From CAZYBO01 sp964645205 (GTDB taxonomy: Bacteria > Pseudomonadota > Alphaproteobacteria > Rickettsiales > SXRF01): a stretch of DNA of 64,000 bases. A model generated the notes under the pieces. It made no database searches, had not been told where the DNA came from, and worked only from the letters and a program-made list of their open reading frames with translations. This document shows positions 50,456 to 58,689 of the stretch, piece after piece. How positions within the stretch are numbered: the stretch's first letter is position 1; the number at the start of each line of letters is the position of its first letter. The translations under genes were made by a program, and so were the position numbers. The stretch is taken from assembly GCA_964645205.1 (NCBI GenBank), contig CAZYBO010000002.1, positions 1 through 64,000 on the forward strand. Reading direction: 5' to 3'.

Positions 50456-51109
50456 ATGTCGCTGCAGAAAAACGTAGAGCTTAAGCGCCGTGGGTTGATG
50501 TTCATCCTGTCCTCGCCGTCGGGCGCGGGCAAAACCACCCTGTCGCGCAAGCTGTTCGACCGCTACCGCAACGCCGCCGAGCACGAAGCCATCGTGATGT
50601 CGGTCTCCGTCACCACGCGCCCGAAGCGTCCCGGTGAGGAGCATGCCCGCGATTATTTCTTCGTAAGCGATGCGGAATACGCCACGATGGTAAAAGAAGG
50701 CAAGCTACTGGAGCATGCGCAGGTATTCGAGCACCAGTACGGCACGCCCGCGCAGTTCGTGCGCGACCATGTGGAGCGTGGCGTGGACGTATTGTTCGAC
50801 ATTGACTGGCAGGGCACGCGCCAGCTCGCGCAGAAAAGCCGCGACGATCTGGTCAGTGTGTTCATCCTTCCTCCTTCGCTGGAAGAGCTGGAACGCCGCC
50901 TGAAATCGCGCGCGCAAGATTCCGACGACGTGGTGGCGCGGCGCATGGCGAAGGCCACCGCCGAAATCAGCCACTGGATGGAATACGATTATGTGCTGAT
51001 CAATCAGGATCTGGATGAAACACTGGAAAAAATCGACACCATCCTTAAGGCCGAGCGCTTGAAGCGCGTGCGCCAAGAAGGGCTGGATGGGTTCGTAGGC
51101 ACGCTCTAA
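50456..51109 (+). CDS. gmk: Guanylate kinase
   Basis: Gmk phosphorylates GMP to GDP. The 217-residue protein has the P-loop SPSGAGKT at residues 20-27, the GMP-binding SVTTRPKRPGEEHARDYFFVSDAEY, and DVLFDIDWQGTRQL. A 33-nt gap with a weak inverted repeat (CCTCTTCC...GGGAGAAGG) separates it from the convergent rsmA and may terminate both. Confidence 0.97.
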   Translation: MSLQKNVELKRRGLMFILSSPSGAGKTTLSRKLFDRYRNAAEHEAIVMSVSVTTRPKRPGEEHARDYFFVSDAEYATMVKEGKLLEHAQVFEHQYGTPAQFVRDHVERGVDVLFDIDWQGTRQLAQKSRDDLVSVFILPPSLEELERRLKSRAQDSDDVVARRMAKATAEISHWMEYDYVLINQDLDETLEKIDTILKAERLKRVRQEGLDGFVGTL

Positions 51110-51142
51110 GAATTCATATCCTCTTCCACGAGGGAGAAGGAA

Positions 51143-51991
51143 TTATAAGAAATCCTGATACACCCTTGCCAGCCTGCATAACGTTGCCACGTCGAGCTGC
51201 TCTACGCGCAGCGTGCCGTCAATTCCCGCCTTTTCCAGCAGGGCTTCAGCGGGTATTTCGAGTCCTTTCAACGATTGGCGGAGCATTTTCCGGCGGTGGT
51301 TAAACGCCTTTGCCACGATCTTTTCCACGCATTGCACATTCACGTCCAGCAGCGGTTTTTTGCGCGGGGTTAGGCTTACCACCATCGAGCTTATTTTCGG
51401 CGGCGGCACGAAGGCTTCAGGCGGCAGCAACATGTCTTCGCGGCATTCGCACAGCCATTGCGCCAGCACGGAAAGCCTTCCGTAATCCTTACAACCATGC
51501 GGGGCGACGATGCGCTCGGCCACTTCCTTCTGGAACATGAGCGTCATGCAGTCGAAGCTCTCCGGGTTACGGTATACGGCATGCAGCCAGTTGATGAGCA
51601 TCTGCGTGCCGACATTATACGGCAGGTTGGCGACGATCTTGCGTGGCGCGGGCACGCGTTGGGTAAGGTCGATCTCCAGCGCATCGCCGTGAATGATCTC
51701 CAGCCGCGCGCCGAACGCTTCTTTGAGTTCTTCCATGATGGCGATGCAGCGGTCGTCTTTTTCTACGACATAGAGTTTTTCCGCGCCGGCTTTCAGCAGC
51801 GAACGCGTAAGTCCGCCCGGCCCGGGGCCGATTTCAATAACGTTCGTCTTGCTCAGGTCGCCTGCATAGCGCGCGATCGTATCGGTGATGCCCTCATCGA
51901 GCAGGAAATGCTGGCCGAGCGATTTGCGCGCGAGCAGGTCGTGCCTGTGGATAACCGTGCTAAGCGATGGAAGTGTAGGAAAATCGTGCAT
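51143..51991 (-). CDS. rsmA: 16S rRNA dimethyladenosine transferase
   Basis: RsmA (KsgA) dimethylates A1518 and A1519 of 16S rRNA. The 282-residue protein has KSLGQHFLLDEGI, the SAM motif VIEIGPGPGGLTRSLL, the catalytic NLPYNVGTQM and MFQKEVAERIVA...YGRLSVLAQ. I choose the ATG at 51991; an in-frame TTG at 52006 is an alternative. Neither has an obvious Shine-Dalgarno sequence. Confidence 0.95.
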   Translation of the reverse strand: MHDFPTLPSLSTVIHRHDLLARKSLGQHFLLDEGITDTIARYAGDLSKTNVIEIGPGPGGLTRSLLKAGAEKLYVVEKDDRCIAIMEELKEAFGARLEIIHGDALEIDLTQRVPAPRKIVANLPYNVGTQMLINWLHAVYRNPESFDCMTLMFQKEVAERIVAPHGCKDYGRLSVLAQWLCECREDMLLPPEAFVPPPKISSMVVSLTPRKKPLLDVNVQCVEKIVAKAFNHRRKMLRQSLKGLEIPAEALLEKAGIDGTLRVEQLDVATLCRLARVYQDFL

Positions 51992-52070
51992 TTTAAGTGC
52001 TTGCAAAACGGGATGGTTGGATGATTATAGGGAAAACACGCCCACCCTCCAGCAGAATCGGAAGGTTTCT

Positions 52071-52973
52071 ATGGATCATGCGCTTATCGCCGCCTGTGCG
52101 CTGCTGCTGAACGCCGCATTCGGCGCTTATGTGCGTCTGCCTGATACGTCCGCCTTCCTGCGCGATCTTGAGCGGCGTCTTAACCGCGAGCACCGCAGCC
52201 CCGCTGAGCGCGAGGGGCGCGGCACGCTGCTTCTGGCCGCAGTCATGCTGGGCGCATTGCTGGTAGGGGCAATTGGCGCATGGCTGTTGCAGGGTAATCT
52301 CAAATTCCTCGAATTAGGCATTGTCGCCTGCCTCCTGCCCGTGCGCCCGGTATGGGATGCAGCGGCGAAGGTGCGCGCAGCGCTCGCTAGCGGCCACATT
52401 CAGGACGCGCGGCAGGTTTTCGCCGACAGCCAGTGGCGGCATTACGCCGTGATGGACGAGTATGCGCTTGCGCGCGCTTCCATCGAAACGCTCGCGGTGA
52501 AGGTGACGGAAAGAATCGTAAGCCCCGTGCTGTGGTACGTGACATTCGGCCTGCCGGGGTTGCTGCTATGCAGTAGTGTTACGCTGTTACGGGAAAGCTG
52601 GTCGCAGCCGCTGTCGCGCGCGGATTTCGGCAAGGCTGCGCAGTTCGCCTCCGACGTGCTGCATTACCTGCCGTCGCGCGTGGTGATGCTGTTATGGTTG
52701 GTTGCGTCGTTGTTCATATCGCCAAAGTATACGCAGGCACTGGTGCAGGAGTTGCCGAAAGTATTGCCGCGCCTGTCCTCGCACCTGCTCGCGCTTACCT
52801 GCGCTGCTTGTGTGCTCAGGCTTTCGCTCGGCGGCCCCGGCTCAGTCTATGCGCACGGCGCGTGGGTGGGCGGCGGCACGCACAAGGCGCTGCCTGCCGA
52901 TATACGCCGCATGCAGCACGGGTTCGCGCTGCTATGCCTGTTTGTGTTTGTGGCGCTGGGGCTTGCGTTCTGA
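52071..52973 (+). CDS. CobD/CbiB-family membrane protein
   Basis: The 300-residue polytopic protein matches the CbiB/CobD pattern: MDEYALARASIETLAVKVTERIVSPVLWYVTFGLPGLLLCSSVTLLRES corresponds to the family's DE..I.RA.VESLAEN..DGVVAP.F....GGLPGA..YR..NTL. The conserved Asn and Asp of that motif are changed, and the C-terminus keeps only traces (GGPGSVYAHGAWVGGG). No cobalamin gene is nearby, so it may not be a true adenosylcobinamide-phosphate synthase; AmpE-like roles are an alternative. GGAAGG precedes the ATG at 52071. Confidence 0.7.
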   Translation: MDHALIAACALLLNAAFGAYVRLPDTSAFLRDLERRLNREHRSPAEREGRGTLLLAAVMLGALLVGAIGAWLLQGNLKFLELGIVACLLPVRPVWDAAAKVRAALASGHIQDARQVFADSQWRHYAVMDEYALARASIETLAVKVTERIVSPVLWYVTFGLPGLLLCSSVTLLRESWSQPLSRADFGKAAQFASDVLHYLPSRVVMLLWLVASLFISPKYTQALVQELPKVLPRLSSHLLALTCAACVLRLSLGGPGSVYAHGAWVGGGTHKALPADIRRMQHGFALLCLFVFVALGLAF

Positions 52974-54017
52974 CAGGCTGCCGTTGCGAGGTTGCATTCC
53001 GGGGCCGCGCAGGAATTTATCGTGTATATTGACACTTGATTTCACGCCGATGTCGCCGCCATGCGTTTTCAGCCAGCGGTCGGCGGCCTGCCTGCCGATA
53101 TGTTTCAGGTACAGGAAAAAATCCCAGTCGGCGTTGACTTTGCTTGAGGCGTTGAGATCGTGCATTTGTTCGGGTGAATAGATGAGGTGCATACGCATAT
53201 CCTTGTAACGCTCGCGTTCCAACCTGTCTTGTTTGAGCAGTTTGGATACGAATTCGATCGCGCGCATTTCGGCGATCAGGCTGGAATTGAACGTAATCTC
53301 GTTCAGACGGTTGATGATTTCATCGGCGGTGCGCGGCAATGCCTCGCGGTGGATGGGGTTGATCTGCACCAGCACCACGTCTTCCGAATTGCAGTTGTAG
53401 ATCAGCGGCCAGATGGCCGGATTACCCATATAGCCACCGTCCCAATAATGCTCGCCGTCAATATCGACCGCCTGAAAGAAGAACGGGATGCAGGTAGACG
53501 CCATCAGCACGTCGCTGGTGATTTCGTCGCAATGGAACACACGCGCCTGTCCGCTTGCCACATGCGTGGCCGAAATGAACAGCTTGATGATGCAGCAGGC
53601 GCGTAATGCCTCGAGGTCGAGCATATCCTCAAGGATGGTGCGCAGAGGGTTGATATTGAGTGGGTTGAGCGTGTAGGGGGAAAAGATGCGGCTGAGCAAA
53701 TCGAACCAGCGATAGGCAGGCGATGCGTCCATGTTCCAGCCCGTCAGCATGCGTTCGGGCGCGGATTTATGCAGCGGGCTGAAAGACGCGATGTCGCTCA
53801 CCCGCTTCCAGAATATCTCCAGGCTTTCCTTCGCCCCTTCGCTGCCGCCCTTGACATAGCCGTCCACCAGCACGGCGGCGTTCATTGCGCCCGCACTGGT
53901 GCCACTGATGCCCTCGATGGTGAGATCTTTTTCTTCTAAAAGCCGATCAAGCACGCCCCACGTGTAGGCGCCGTGTGCGCCGCCACCCTGGAGTGCGAGG
54001 TTTATGGTTTTGGTCAT
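52932..54017 (-). CDS. Patatin-like phospholipase
   Basis: The 361-residue protein has the patatin features: oxyanion loop LALQGGGAHGAYTWGVLD at residues 7-24, nucleophile GTSAGAMNA (Ser at about 41) and the Asp of the catalytic dyad in WDGGYMGNPA (about 193). It hydrolyses phospholipids or other acyl esters; similar proteins are linked to polyhydroxybutyrate metabolism, and bdhA lies two genes upstream. The C-terminal tail is basic (RKPQRHKHKQA) and its gene end overlaps the convergent CbiB-like gene by 42 nt. Confidence 0.9.
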   Translation of the reverse strand: MTKTINLALQGGGAHGAYTWGVLDRLLEEKDLTIEGISGTSAGAMNAAVLVDGYVKGGSEGAKESLEIFWKRVSDIASFSPLHKSAPERMLTGWNMDASPAYRWFDLLSRIFSPYTLNPLNINPLRTILEDMLDLEALRACCIIKLFISATHVASGQARVFHCDEITSDVLMASTCIPFFFQAVDIDGEHYWDGGYMGNPAIWPLIYNCNSEDVVLVQINPIHREALPRTADEIINRLNEITFNSSLIAEMRAIEFVSKLLKQDRLERERYKDMRMHLIYSPEQMHDLNASSKVNADWDFFLYLKHIGRQAADRWLKTHGGDIGVKSSVNIHDKFLRGPGMQPRNGSLSERKPQRHKHKQA

Positions 54018-54415
54018 GAGGCGGTTTCGGATGTTGCGTAGGTTGCGGAAGTGTCGGAGGGAGCAAGCGAGCGCATGAGCGCTTTCAGTAGGCGGCTTAC
54101 CGATGCAAGTTGCGTATGCAAACCTTCAAAATCATAGATGGTAAGTTTTACTCTTTCTACAATAAGCAATTGCGTTTCCGTTTCGCAGAGCGAGCCGTAA
54201 GCAATGCGCAGGTGCTGGATAAACTCTTTGCGCGAGCCTCGCCCGCTGCCTTCTGCGATATTGGAAGGAATGGAAACCGCTGCCCTTCGCAATTGGCTGC
54301 CGATACCGAATAATTCATCCTTCGGTAGTTTCCGGCATAACGCATAAATATTTTCCGCAAGTTCCATTGCCTGCTGCCACACCAGTAAATCTTTATAACT
54401 TTCTCGCCTATTCAT
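54014..54415 (-). CDS. Four-helix bundle protein (S23/IVS family)
   Basis: The 133-residue protein matches the S23 four-helix bundle family, first known from intervening sequences in 23S rRNA: YKDLLVWQQAMELAENIYALCRKLPKDELFGIGSQLRRAAVSIPSNIAEGSGRGSRKEFIQHLRIAYGSLCETETQLLI. The family also resembles the Avd protein of diversity-generating retroelements. The last 12 residues (TSATYATSETAS) are encoded by the left inverted repeat. It overlaps the patatin start by 4 nt and sits between patatin and bdhA as an apparent insertion. Confidence 0.9.
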   Translation of the reverse strand: MNRRESYKDLLVWQQAMELAENIYALCRKLPKDELFGIGSQLRRAAVSIPSNIAEGSGRGSRKEFIQHLRIAYGSLCETETQLLIVERVKLTIYDFEGLHTQLASVSRLLKALMRSLAPSDTSATYATSETAS

Positions 54416-54453
54416 GCCTGCGCCACCCCCGAAACCTACGCAACCTGCGAAAC
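54024..54453. mobile_element. Inverted-repeat-bounded unit carrying the S23 gene
   Basis: 30-nt arms at 54024-54053 and 54424-54453 are inverted copies with 25 of 30 matches; GTTGCGTAGGTT is the perfect 12-nt core. They enclose the four-helix-bundle gene. The right arm fills the gap to bdhA, and the left arm encodes the C-terminus of the protein. No transposase is present. It could be a non-autonomous mobile unit or a relic of an rRNA intervening sequence. Confidence 0.6.
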
Positions 54454-54457
54454 TTCC

Positions 54458-55243
54458 CTACTGCGCTGTCCAGCCGCCGTCGAAGGTGATAATCTCACCC
54501 GTCATAGCGGTAGCATTATCCCCACACAAAAATACGATCAATGCCCCAATCTGTTCCGGCTTAATAAAGCGTTTGTTGGGCTGCTTTTCGCCGATCAGCT
54601 TATTTGTCGCTTCTTCGGCGCTGGTGCCTTCGGCCTTTGCCTTATCCTGAATCTGCTTATCCACCAGCGGCGTATGCACCCAGCCGGGGCAGATGGCGTT
54701 GCAGGTGATGTCGGCCTCGGCGTTTTCCAGCGCGATAACCTTGGTAAGCCCCACGATGCCGTGCTTGGCCGCGACATAGGCGGATTTGTTTTTCGAGCCG
54801 ACCAGCCCGTGTACCGAGGCGATATTGACGATGCGCCCGAAATTGCGTTTCTTCATGCCCGGCAGTGCGGCCTTGACCGCATGGAACGCGCTCGACAGAT
54901 TGATGGCTAAGATCGCATCCCACTTATCTTCCGGGAATTCATCCACCGGTGCGGTGTGCTGGATACCGGCATTGTTGATGAGAATATCCGCGCTGCCGAA
55001 CTGTTTTTCGCAGAACGCGACCATCTCGGCGATGTCTTTAGGTTTGCTCATGTCGGCGGGCGAGTAATCGACGCGGATGCCACGGTATTTTTCGCTGAAT
55101 TCAGCAACCAGCGCGCTGATCACCGCCTTATCGCCGAACCCGTTGAGCAGGATGTTGCAGCCTTCATCGGCCAGTGTGCGCGCTATCGCAAGCCCGATGC
55201 CGCTGGTCGAGCCGGTGACGATGGCATTTTTCCCTTTGAGCAT
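54458..55243 (-). CDS. bdhA: 3-hydroxybutyrate dehydrogenase
   Basis: The 261-residue short-chain dehydrogenase has the NAD loop VTGSTSGIGLAIA (residues 9-21), NNAGIQHTAPV, the catalytic Ser region NIASVHGLVGSKNKSAYVAAKHG with the YxxxK pair, and NAICPGWVHTPLVDKQI, all typical of D-3-hydroxybutyrate dehydrogenase. It links polyhydroxybutyrate or ketone-body turnover to acetoacetate. I choose the ATG at 55243, which follows AGGGAGAG. Confidence 0.92.
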   Translation of the reverse strand: MLKGKNAIVTGSTSGIGLAIARTLADEGCNILLNGFGDKAVISALVAEFSEKYRGIRVDYSPADMSKPKDIAEMVAFCEKQFGSADILINNAGIQHTAPVDEFPEDKWDAILAINLSSAFHAVKAALPGMKKRNFGRIVNIASVHGLVGSKNKSAYVAAKHGIVGLTKVIALENAEADITCNAICPGWVHTPLVDKQIQDKAKAEGTSAEEATNKLIGEKQPNKRFIKPEQIGALIVFLCGDNATAMTGEIITFDGGWTAQ

Positions 55244-55295
55244 AATTTCTCTCCCTGATGTGCGGCAGACAATATACTCCCGCGTGTGCGTAATA

Positions 55296-56696
55296 TCAAG
55301 AAACGCCGCGCGGCATGGCAAAGCGCACGCGCAAGCCCGGCTGGTTGTCCTCAAGCGAGACGGTAGCGTTGTGGATGCGCGCGACGGCTGCGACAAGGCT
55401 CAGCCCCAGCCCGTTGCCCTTGGTGTGGCGGCTTTGTTCCATGCGGAAGAATTTCTCGAATACTTTTTGGCGGAATTCTTCGGGGATACCAGAGCCGCTA
55501 TCTGCGATCACCAGCTCCACCGCGTCGTCGGTCGTCGCGTGGGAAATACGGATTTCACCGCCATGCGGCGTGAATTTCAGCGCGTTGTCGATGAGGTTGG
55601 CAAAGGCCTGCGTGAGCAGGTGTTTTTCACCGTACACCATCACCGGCGTATGGATGTCGGAGAGAAGCCGAATTTCTTTTTCCGCTGCATAAGGCTCATA
55701 GAATTCCACCATGTTGCCGATGATGCGTTGCATATCGCACGGTTCAAACGCGCGGAAATCCGTGTTGGCTTCCAGCTCGGATATTTTCAGGATGGAGTTG
55801 AACGTTGCCACCAGCTCCTCAAGGTCGTGGATGTTTTTTTCCAGCAGCCCGTGCGCGGGATTGCTGGTGTCGATGCTGCGCATGCCTGCATCCAGCCTGT
55901 TGATGATGCGGTTAAGCGGGCTGCGCAGATCGTGCGCGATATTATTGGCGAATTCACCCAGCGATCGCAGCAGCGTCTCGATACGATCGAGCATAAGGTT
56001 GAGATTGGCGGATAAATCGTCGAACTCGTCACCGCCGCGCGTGAACGGGATGCGCACCGACAAATGCCCGCGCATGATCGTGCGCGCCGAGCGGTTGATG
56101 ACGTTGATACGGCGCATAACGCTCTGCGTCATGATCACCGCGCCGATGAACGCCATGACGATGGTCAGCAGCAGGCTCGCCCAGAAAGTCTGCACGATGG
56201 TTTGTTCAATTTTTTCGTTACTCTGTAGGCTTTGCCCTACTAGAATCGAGCGCCATTTCGACAGCGGGATCATCACCGCCTTGACCTCGATGCCGCTGGG
56301 CGTATTGCGCGTACCTTCGATATGGAACCGCACCCAGTTGCCGTCTTTTTCAAACGGCGTTTCATGTATGGCGTTCGTCGGCCATTCATTGAGGTTGCCG
56401 GAAATTTTTTCATATTCGCGGTTAACCAGCAGATAGATTTCTACCCCTTCATCGTCATGCGCGATCAGCTCTTTGATGCGCTCTTCCACCCCTGCCGAGC
56501 CGTTATCCCGGTATTCGTTGGCGAGGTAGGTATATTGCATGCGGATCGAATCGCTGATCTGCTCCTGCAGATAATTCATCGCGAACGTATAAATAAACCC
56601 GAACAGGAGTATCACCGACAGCGAGAACAGCCCCACATACACCAGCGCAAGGCGGAAGGTGAAGGTTTTGAGGATAGTCGCTAGCCGGGATTCCAT
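55296..56696 (-). CDS. Sensor histidine kinase of a second two-component system
   Basis: The 466-residue kinase has two membrane helices (about residues 16-40 and 172-192) around a periplasmic domain of about 130 residues, a HAMP linker (INRSARTIMRGHLSVRIPFTRGGDEFDDL), the H box NNIAHDLRSPLNRI with His255, and an ATPase domain with NLIDNALKFTPHGGEI and DSGSGIPEEF. It looks like the QseC/CusS/TctE group. The regulator gene is upstream with one small gene between. Confidence 0.92.
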   Translation of the reverse strand: MESRLATILKTFTFRLALVYVGLFSLSVILLFGFIYTFAMNYLQEQISDSIRMQYTYLANEYRDNGSAGVEERIKELIAHDDEGVEIYLLVNREYEKISGNLNEWPTNAIHETPFEKDGNWVRFHIEGTRNTPSGIEVKAVMIPLSKWRSILVGQSLQSNEKIEQTIVQTFWASLLLTIVMAFIGAVIMTQSVMRRINVINRSARTIMRGHLSVRIPFTRGGDEFDDLSANLNLMLDRIETLLRSLGEFANNIAHDLRSPLNRIINRLDAGMRSIDTSNPAHGLLEKNIHDLEELVATFNSILKISELEANTDFRAFEPCDMQRIIGNMVEFYEPYAAEKEIRLLSDIHTPVMVYGEKHLLTQAFANLIDNALKFTPHGGEIRISHATTDDAVELVIADSGSGIPEEFRQKVFEKFFRMEQSRHTKGNGLGLSLVAAVARIHNATVSLEDNQPGLRVRFAMPRGVS

Positions 56697-56699
56697 GGC

Positions 56700-57071
56700 T
56701 TAATTCCTGCCCCTGCCGCCGCCAGAAAAGTTGTAGGATATGCCAAGTTTATCGGCGATATTCTTCATCGTCTGGAAAAAATCGGTGAGAAGCGGGTCAT
56801 CGGGATTTATATCGCTCGTCACTTTCATAAGATGCGGCCAGCTTTCGATTTCCCACTTTACCCATATGTGAAAGGTCTCGGGATCTGTCCGCGCATTGTA
56901 AAACAATATGCCAGCCTTGTTTGCAACCAGATGCTCGGCATTCGTATGCCGCCTCCCTTTTGGGCTGTCCGCGCCATGCTCGGCTGCGATGCGCGCGAGA
57001 TCGTCCACAAATTCCGGATGCGCGGCAACATAGGCTTCCAGCTCTTTCAGTACCGTATATTTGATAGCCAT
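56700..57071 (-). CDS. Hypothetical protein between response regulator and kinase
   Basis: The 123-residue soluble protein has RRHTNAEHLVANKAGILFYNARTDPETFHIWVKWEIESWPHLMKVTSDINPDDPLLTDFF, rich in aromatic residues, and a Gly/Arg-rich end (FSGGGRGRN). No known domain is recognised. Its start overlaps the regulator stop by 1 nt and its stop is 3 nt before the kinase ATG, so the three genes form one translationally coupled unit. A role as an adaptor or modulator of the signalling pair is inferred from position only. Confidence 0.7.
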   Translation of the reverse strand: MAIKYTVLKELEAYVAAHPEFVDDLARIAAEHGADSPKGRRHTNAEHLVANKAGILFYNARTDPETFHIWVKWEIESWPHLMKVTSDINPDDPLLTDFFQTMKNIADKLGISYNFSGGGRGRN

Positions 57072-57742
57072 CAGGCTACTAATTTATACCCAGCGCCCCT
57101 CAGGGTCTGGATGAGGTTTTTCTCAAAGCCCTTGTCGATTTTGTTGCGCAACCGCGAGATATGCACGTCGATGACGTTGGTCTGCGGGTCGAAATTATAG
57201 TCCCACACATGTTCCAGCAGCATGGTGCGCGTCACCACCGTGCCGGAATTGCGCATGAGATATTCCAGCAGCGCGAATTCGCGCGCCTGTAAATCGATGG
57301 CTTTGTTGCCGCGTTTCACCGTGCGGGTGAGCAGATCCATTTCAAGATCGCCGCAGGCCAGCTTGGTGTTGGCCTTTTCCCCCGCCTTGCGGCGGGTGAT
57401 GGCTTCCAACCGTGCGAGCAATTCGGTGAAGGAATAGGGCTTTGCGAGGTAATCGTCCGCGCCCGCTTTCAGCCCGCGCACGCGCTCTTCCACCTTGTCG
57501 AGCGCGGTGAGGATAATAATCGGCGTTTCGTTGCCGGAGGCGCGGAGCGTCTGGATGATGGTGACGCCGTCGATTTCGGGCACCATGCGGTCGATGATCA
57601 TGCCGTCGTATTTTTCACCTGCGGCCATGAACAGCCCGTCCTTGCCGTTGTCGCAATGATCGACCACATAGCCATGCTCGCGCAAGCCCTTGGCGAGGTA
57701 CTTGGCGGATTCCTTATCGTCTTCGATGAGTAAGAGTTTCAT
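57071..57742 (-). CDS. OmpR-family response regulator (CusR/TctD-like)
   Basis: The 223-residue regulator has Asp51 in MIIDRMVPEIDG, Thr79, Lys101 in DDYLAKPYSFTELLAR and a C-terminal winged helix (LQAREFALLEYLMRNSGTVVTRTMLLEHVWDYNFDPQTNVIDVHISRLRNKID). The DRMVP variant of the Asp loop is common in metal- and tricarboxylate-responsive members. It heads a three-gene unit with a small unknown and the kinase. Confidence 0.93.
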   Translation of the reverse strand: MKLLLIEDDKESAKYLAKGLREHGYVVDHCDNGKDGLFMAAGEKYDGMIIDRMVPEIDGVTIIQTLRASGNETPIIILTALDKVEERVRGLKAGADDYLAKPYSFTELLARLEAITRRKAGEKANTKLACGDLEMDLLTRTVKRGNKAIDLQAREFALLEYLMRNSGTVVTRTMLLEHVWDYNFDPQTNVIDVHISRLRNKIDKGFEKNLIQTLRGAGYKLVA

Positions 57743-57785
57743 AACAGGCGGTTTTTAGCATTTTTACCCGTATGCTGTCTATAGG

Positions 57786-58613
57786 CTACCGCCCTAAGTC
57801 GCGCTTGGCCTGCGCCAGCGACGCTTCCACGAATTTCCCCACCAGATTCATGCCCTGCACGGCCATTTTCTTAATCAGGTCTTTTGACGCTTCGTACACG
57901 GCAAGCTGGGCAAGCGCATAGTTCATATGTGCGGCTTCGATAGTGGCTATTTCTTTGTCTTTCTTCCCTATTTTGCCTTTGAGAGCGGATACGAGTTTTT
58001 TTACTTCGTCTTTCTGGGTTTGTTTGCCCGCACGCAGGAAGGCAAGCAAGGCGGTGCGCAAATCCTCGTCCTCCAGATGCTGCGCCTGCGCGGCAATCTG
58101 GCCTGCATCGGCGCTTTGCCCAAGCAACTGGATCAGTGCGTTAATATCCATAATATCCTGATTAAGATGGTCGGTGCGGCCGCGGCAGTCACTATCGGCA
58201 TAAGGTTTAAGCAACCCGGCGAACAGTACGGTATAATGCTGGTAGAGCTCGGAAATACGTTCTTTCGCCACGCGGTCGGGGCGCTTGGTTTTCACGGTGA
58301 GCGCTGGTGCCACTTCCACTATATCCGTGTGGGCGGAAAGCATGGCTCCGTGCGGCTTGAACGGCGCCAGCGGCATCGATTGTATATAGCGCAGGCAGCT
58401 CAAATCATAGGCCAGAAGTTCAACGGAAAGCCTGCCGTCGTCGGGGGTGCCGCCGGTAAACGCCCGCACCGCGTCGTGGAAATACTCGATGCGCGGCCGG
58501 AAATCTCCTTCTCCCACAAGCAAGTTAAACTCGGTTTCCATGGCGCATATATCGTGATAGATGCGCGTAAGCAGCGCTACGATGGATTGTTGTTCGGACG
58601 CGGAGAGTTTCAT
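57786..58613 (-). CDS. Hypothetical alpha-helical protein
   Basis: From the ATG at 58613 the protein has 275 residues, no signal peptide and is mainly helical. It has conserved-looking stretches (KRPDRVAKERISELYQHYTVLFAGLLKPYADSDCRGRTDHLNQDIMDINALIQLLGQ) and a Lys-rich amphipathic segment (DEVKKLVSALKGKIGKKDKEIATIE) that could form a coiled coil. I do not recognise a family. It is divergent from hemW, with 76 nt between starts. Confidence 0.6.
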   Translation of the reverse strand: MKLSASEQQSIVALLTRIYHDICAMETEFNLLVGEGDFRPRIEYFHDAVRAFTGGTPDDGRLSVELLAYDLSCLRYIQSMPLAPFKPHGAMLSAHTDIVEVAPALTVKTKRPDRVAKERISELYQHYTVLFAGLLKPYADSDCRGRTDHLNQDIMDINALIQLLGQSADAGQIAAQAQHLEDEDLRTALLAFLRAGKQTQKDEVKKLVSALKGKIGKKDKEIATIEAAHMNYALAQLAVYEASKDLIKKMAVQGMNLVGKFVEASLAQAKRDLGR

Positions 58614-58689
58614 GCCTGTATTGGTTATTGGTAATTCGCCGCCGGTCAAGTAAAACCATGAATCCCTAACCCTTAAGGCCAAATCCTCA

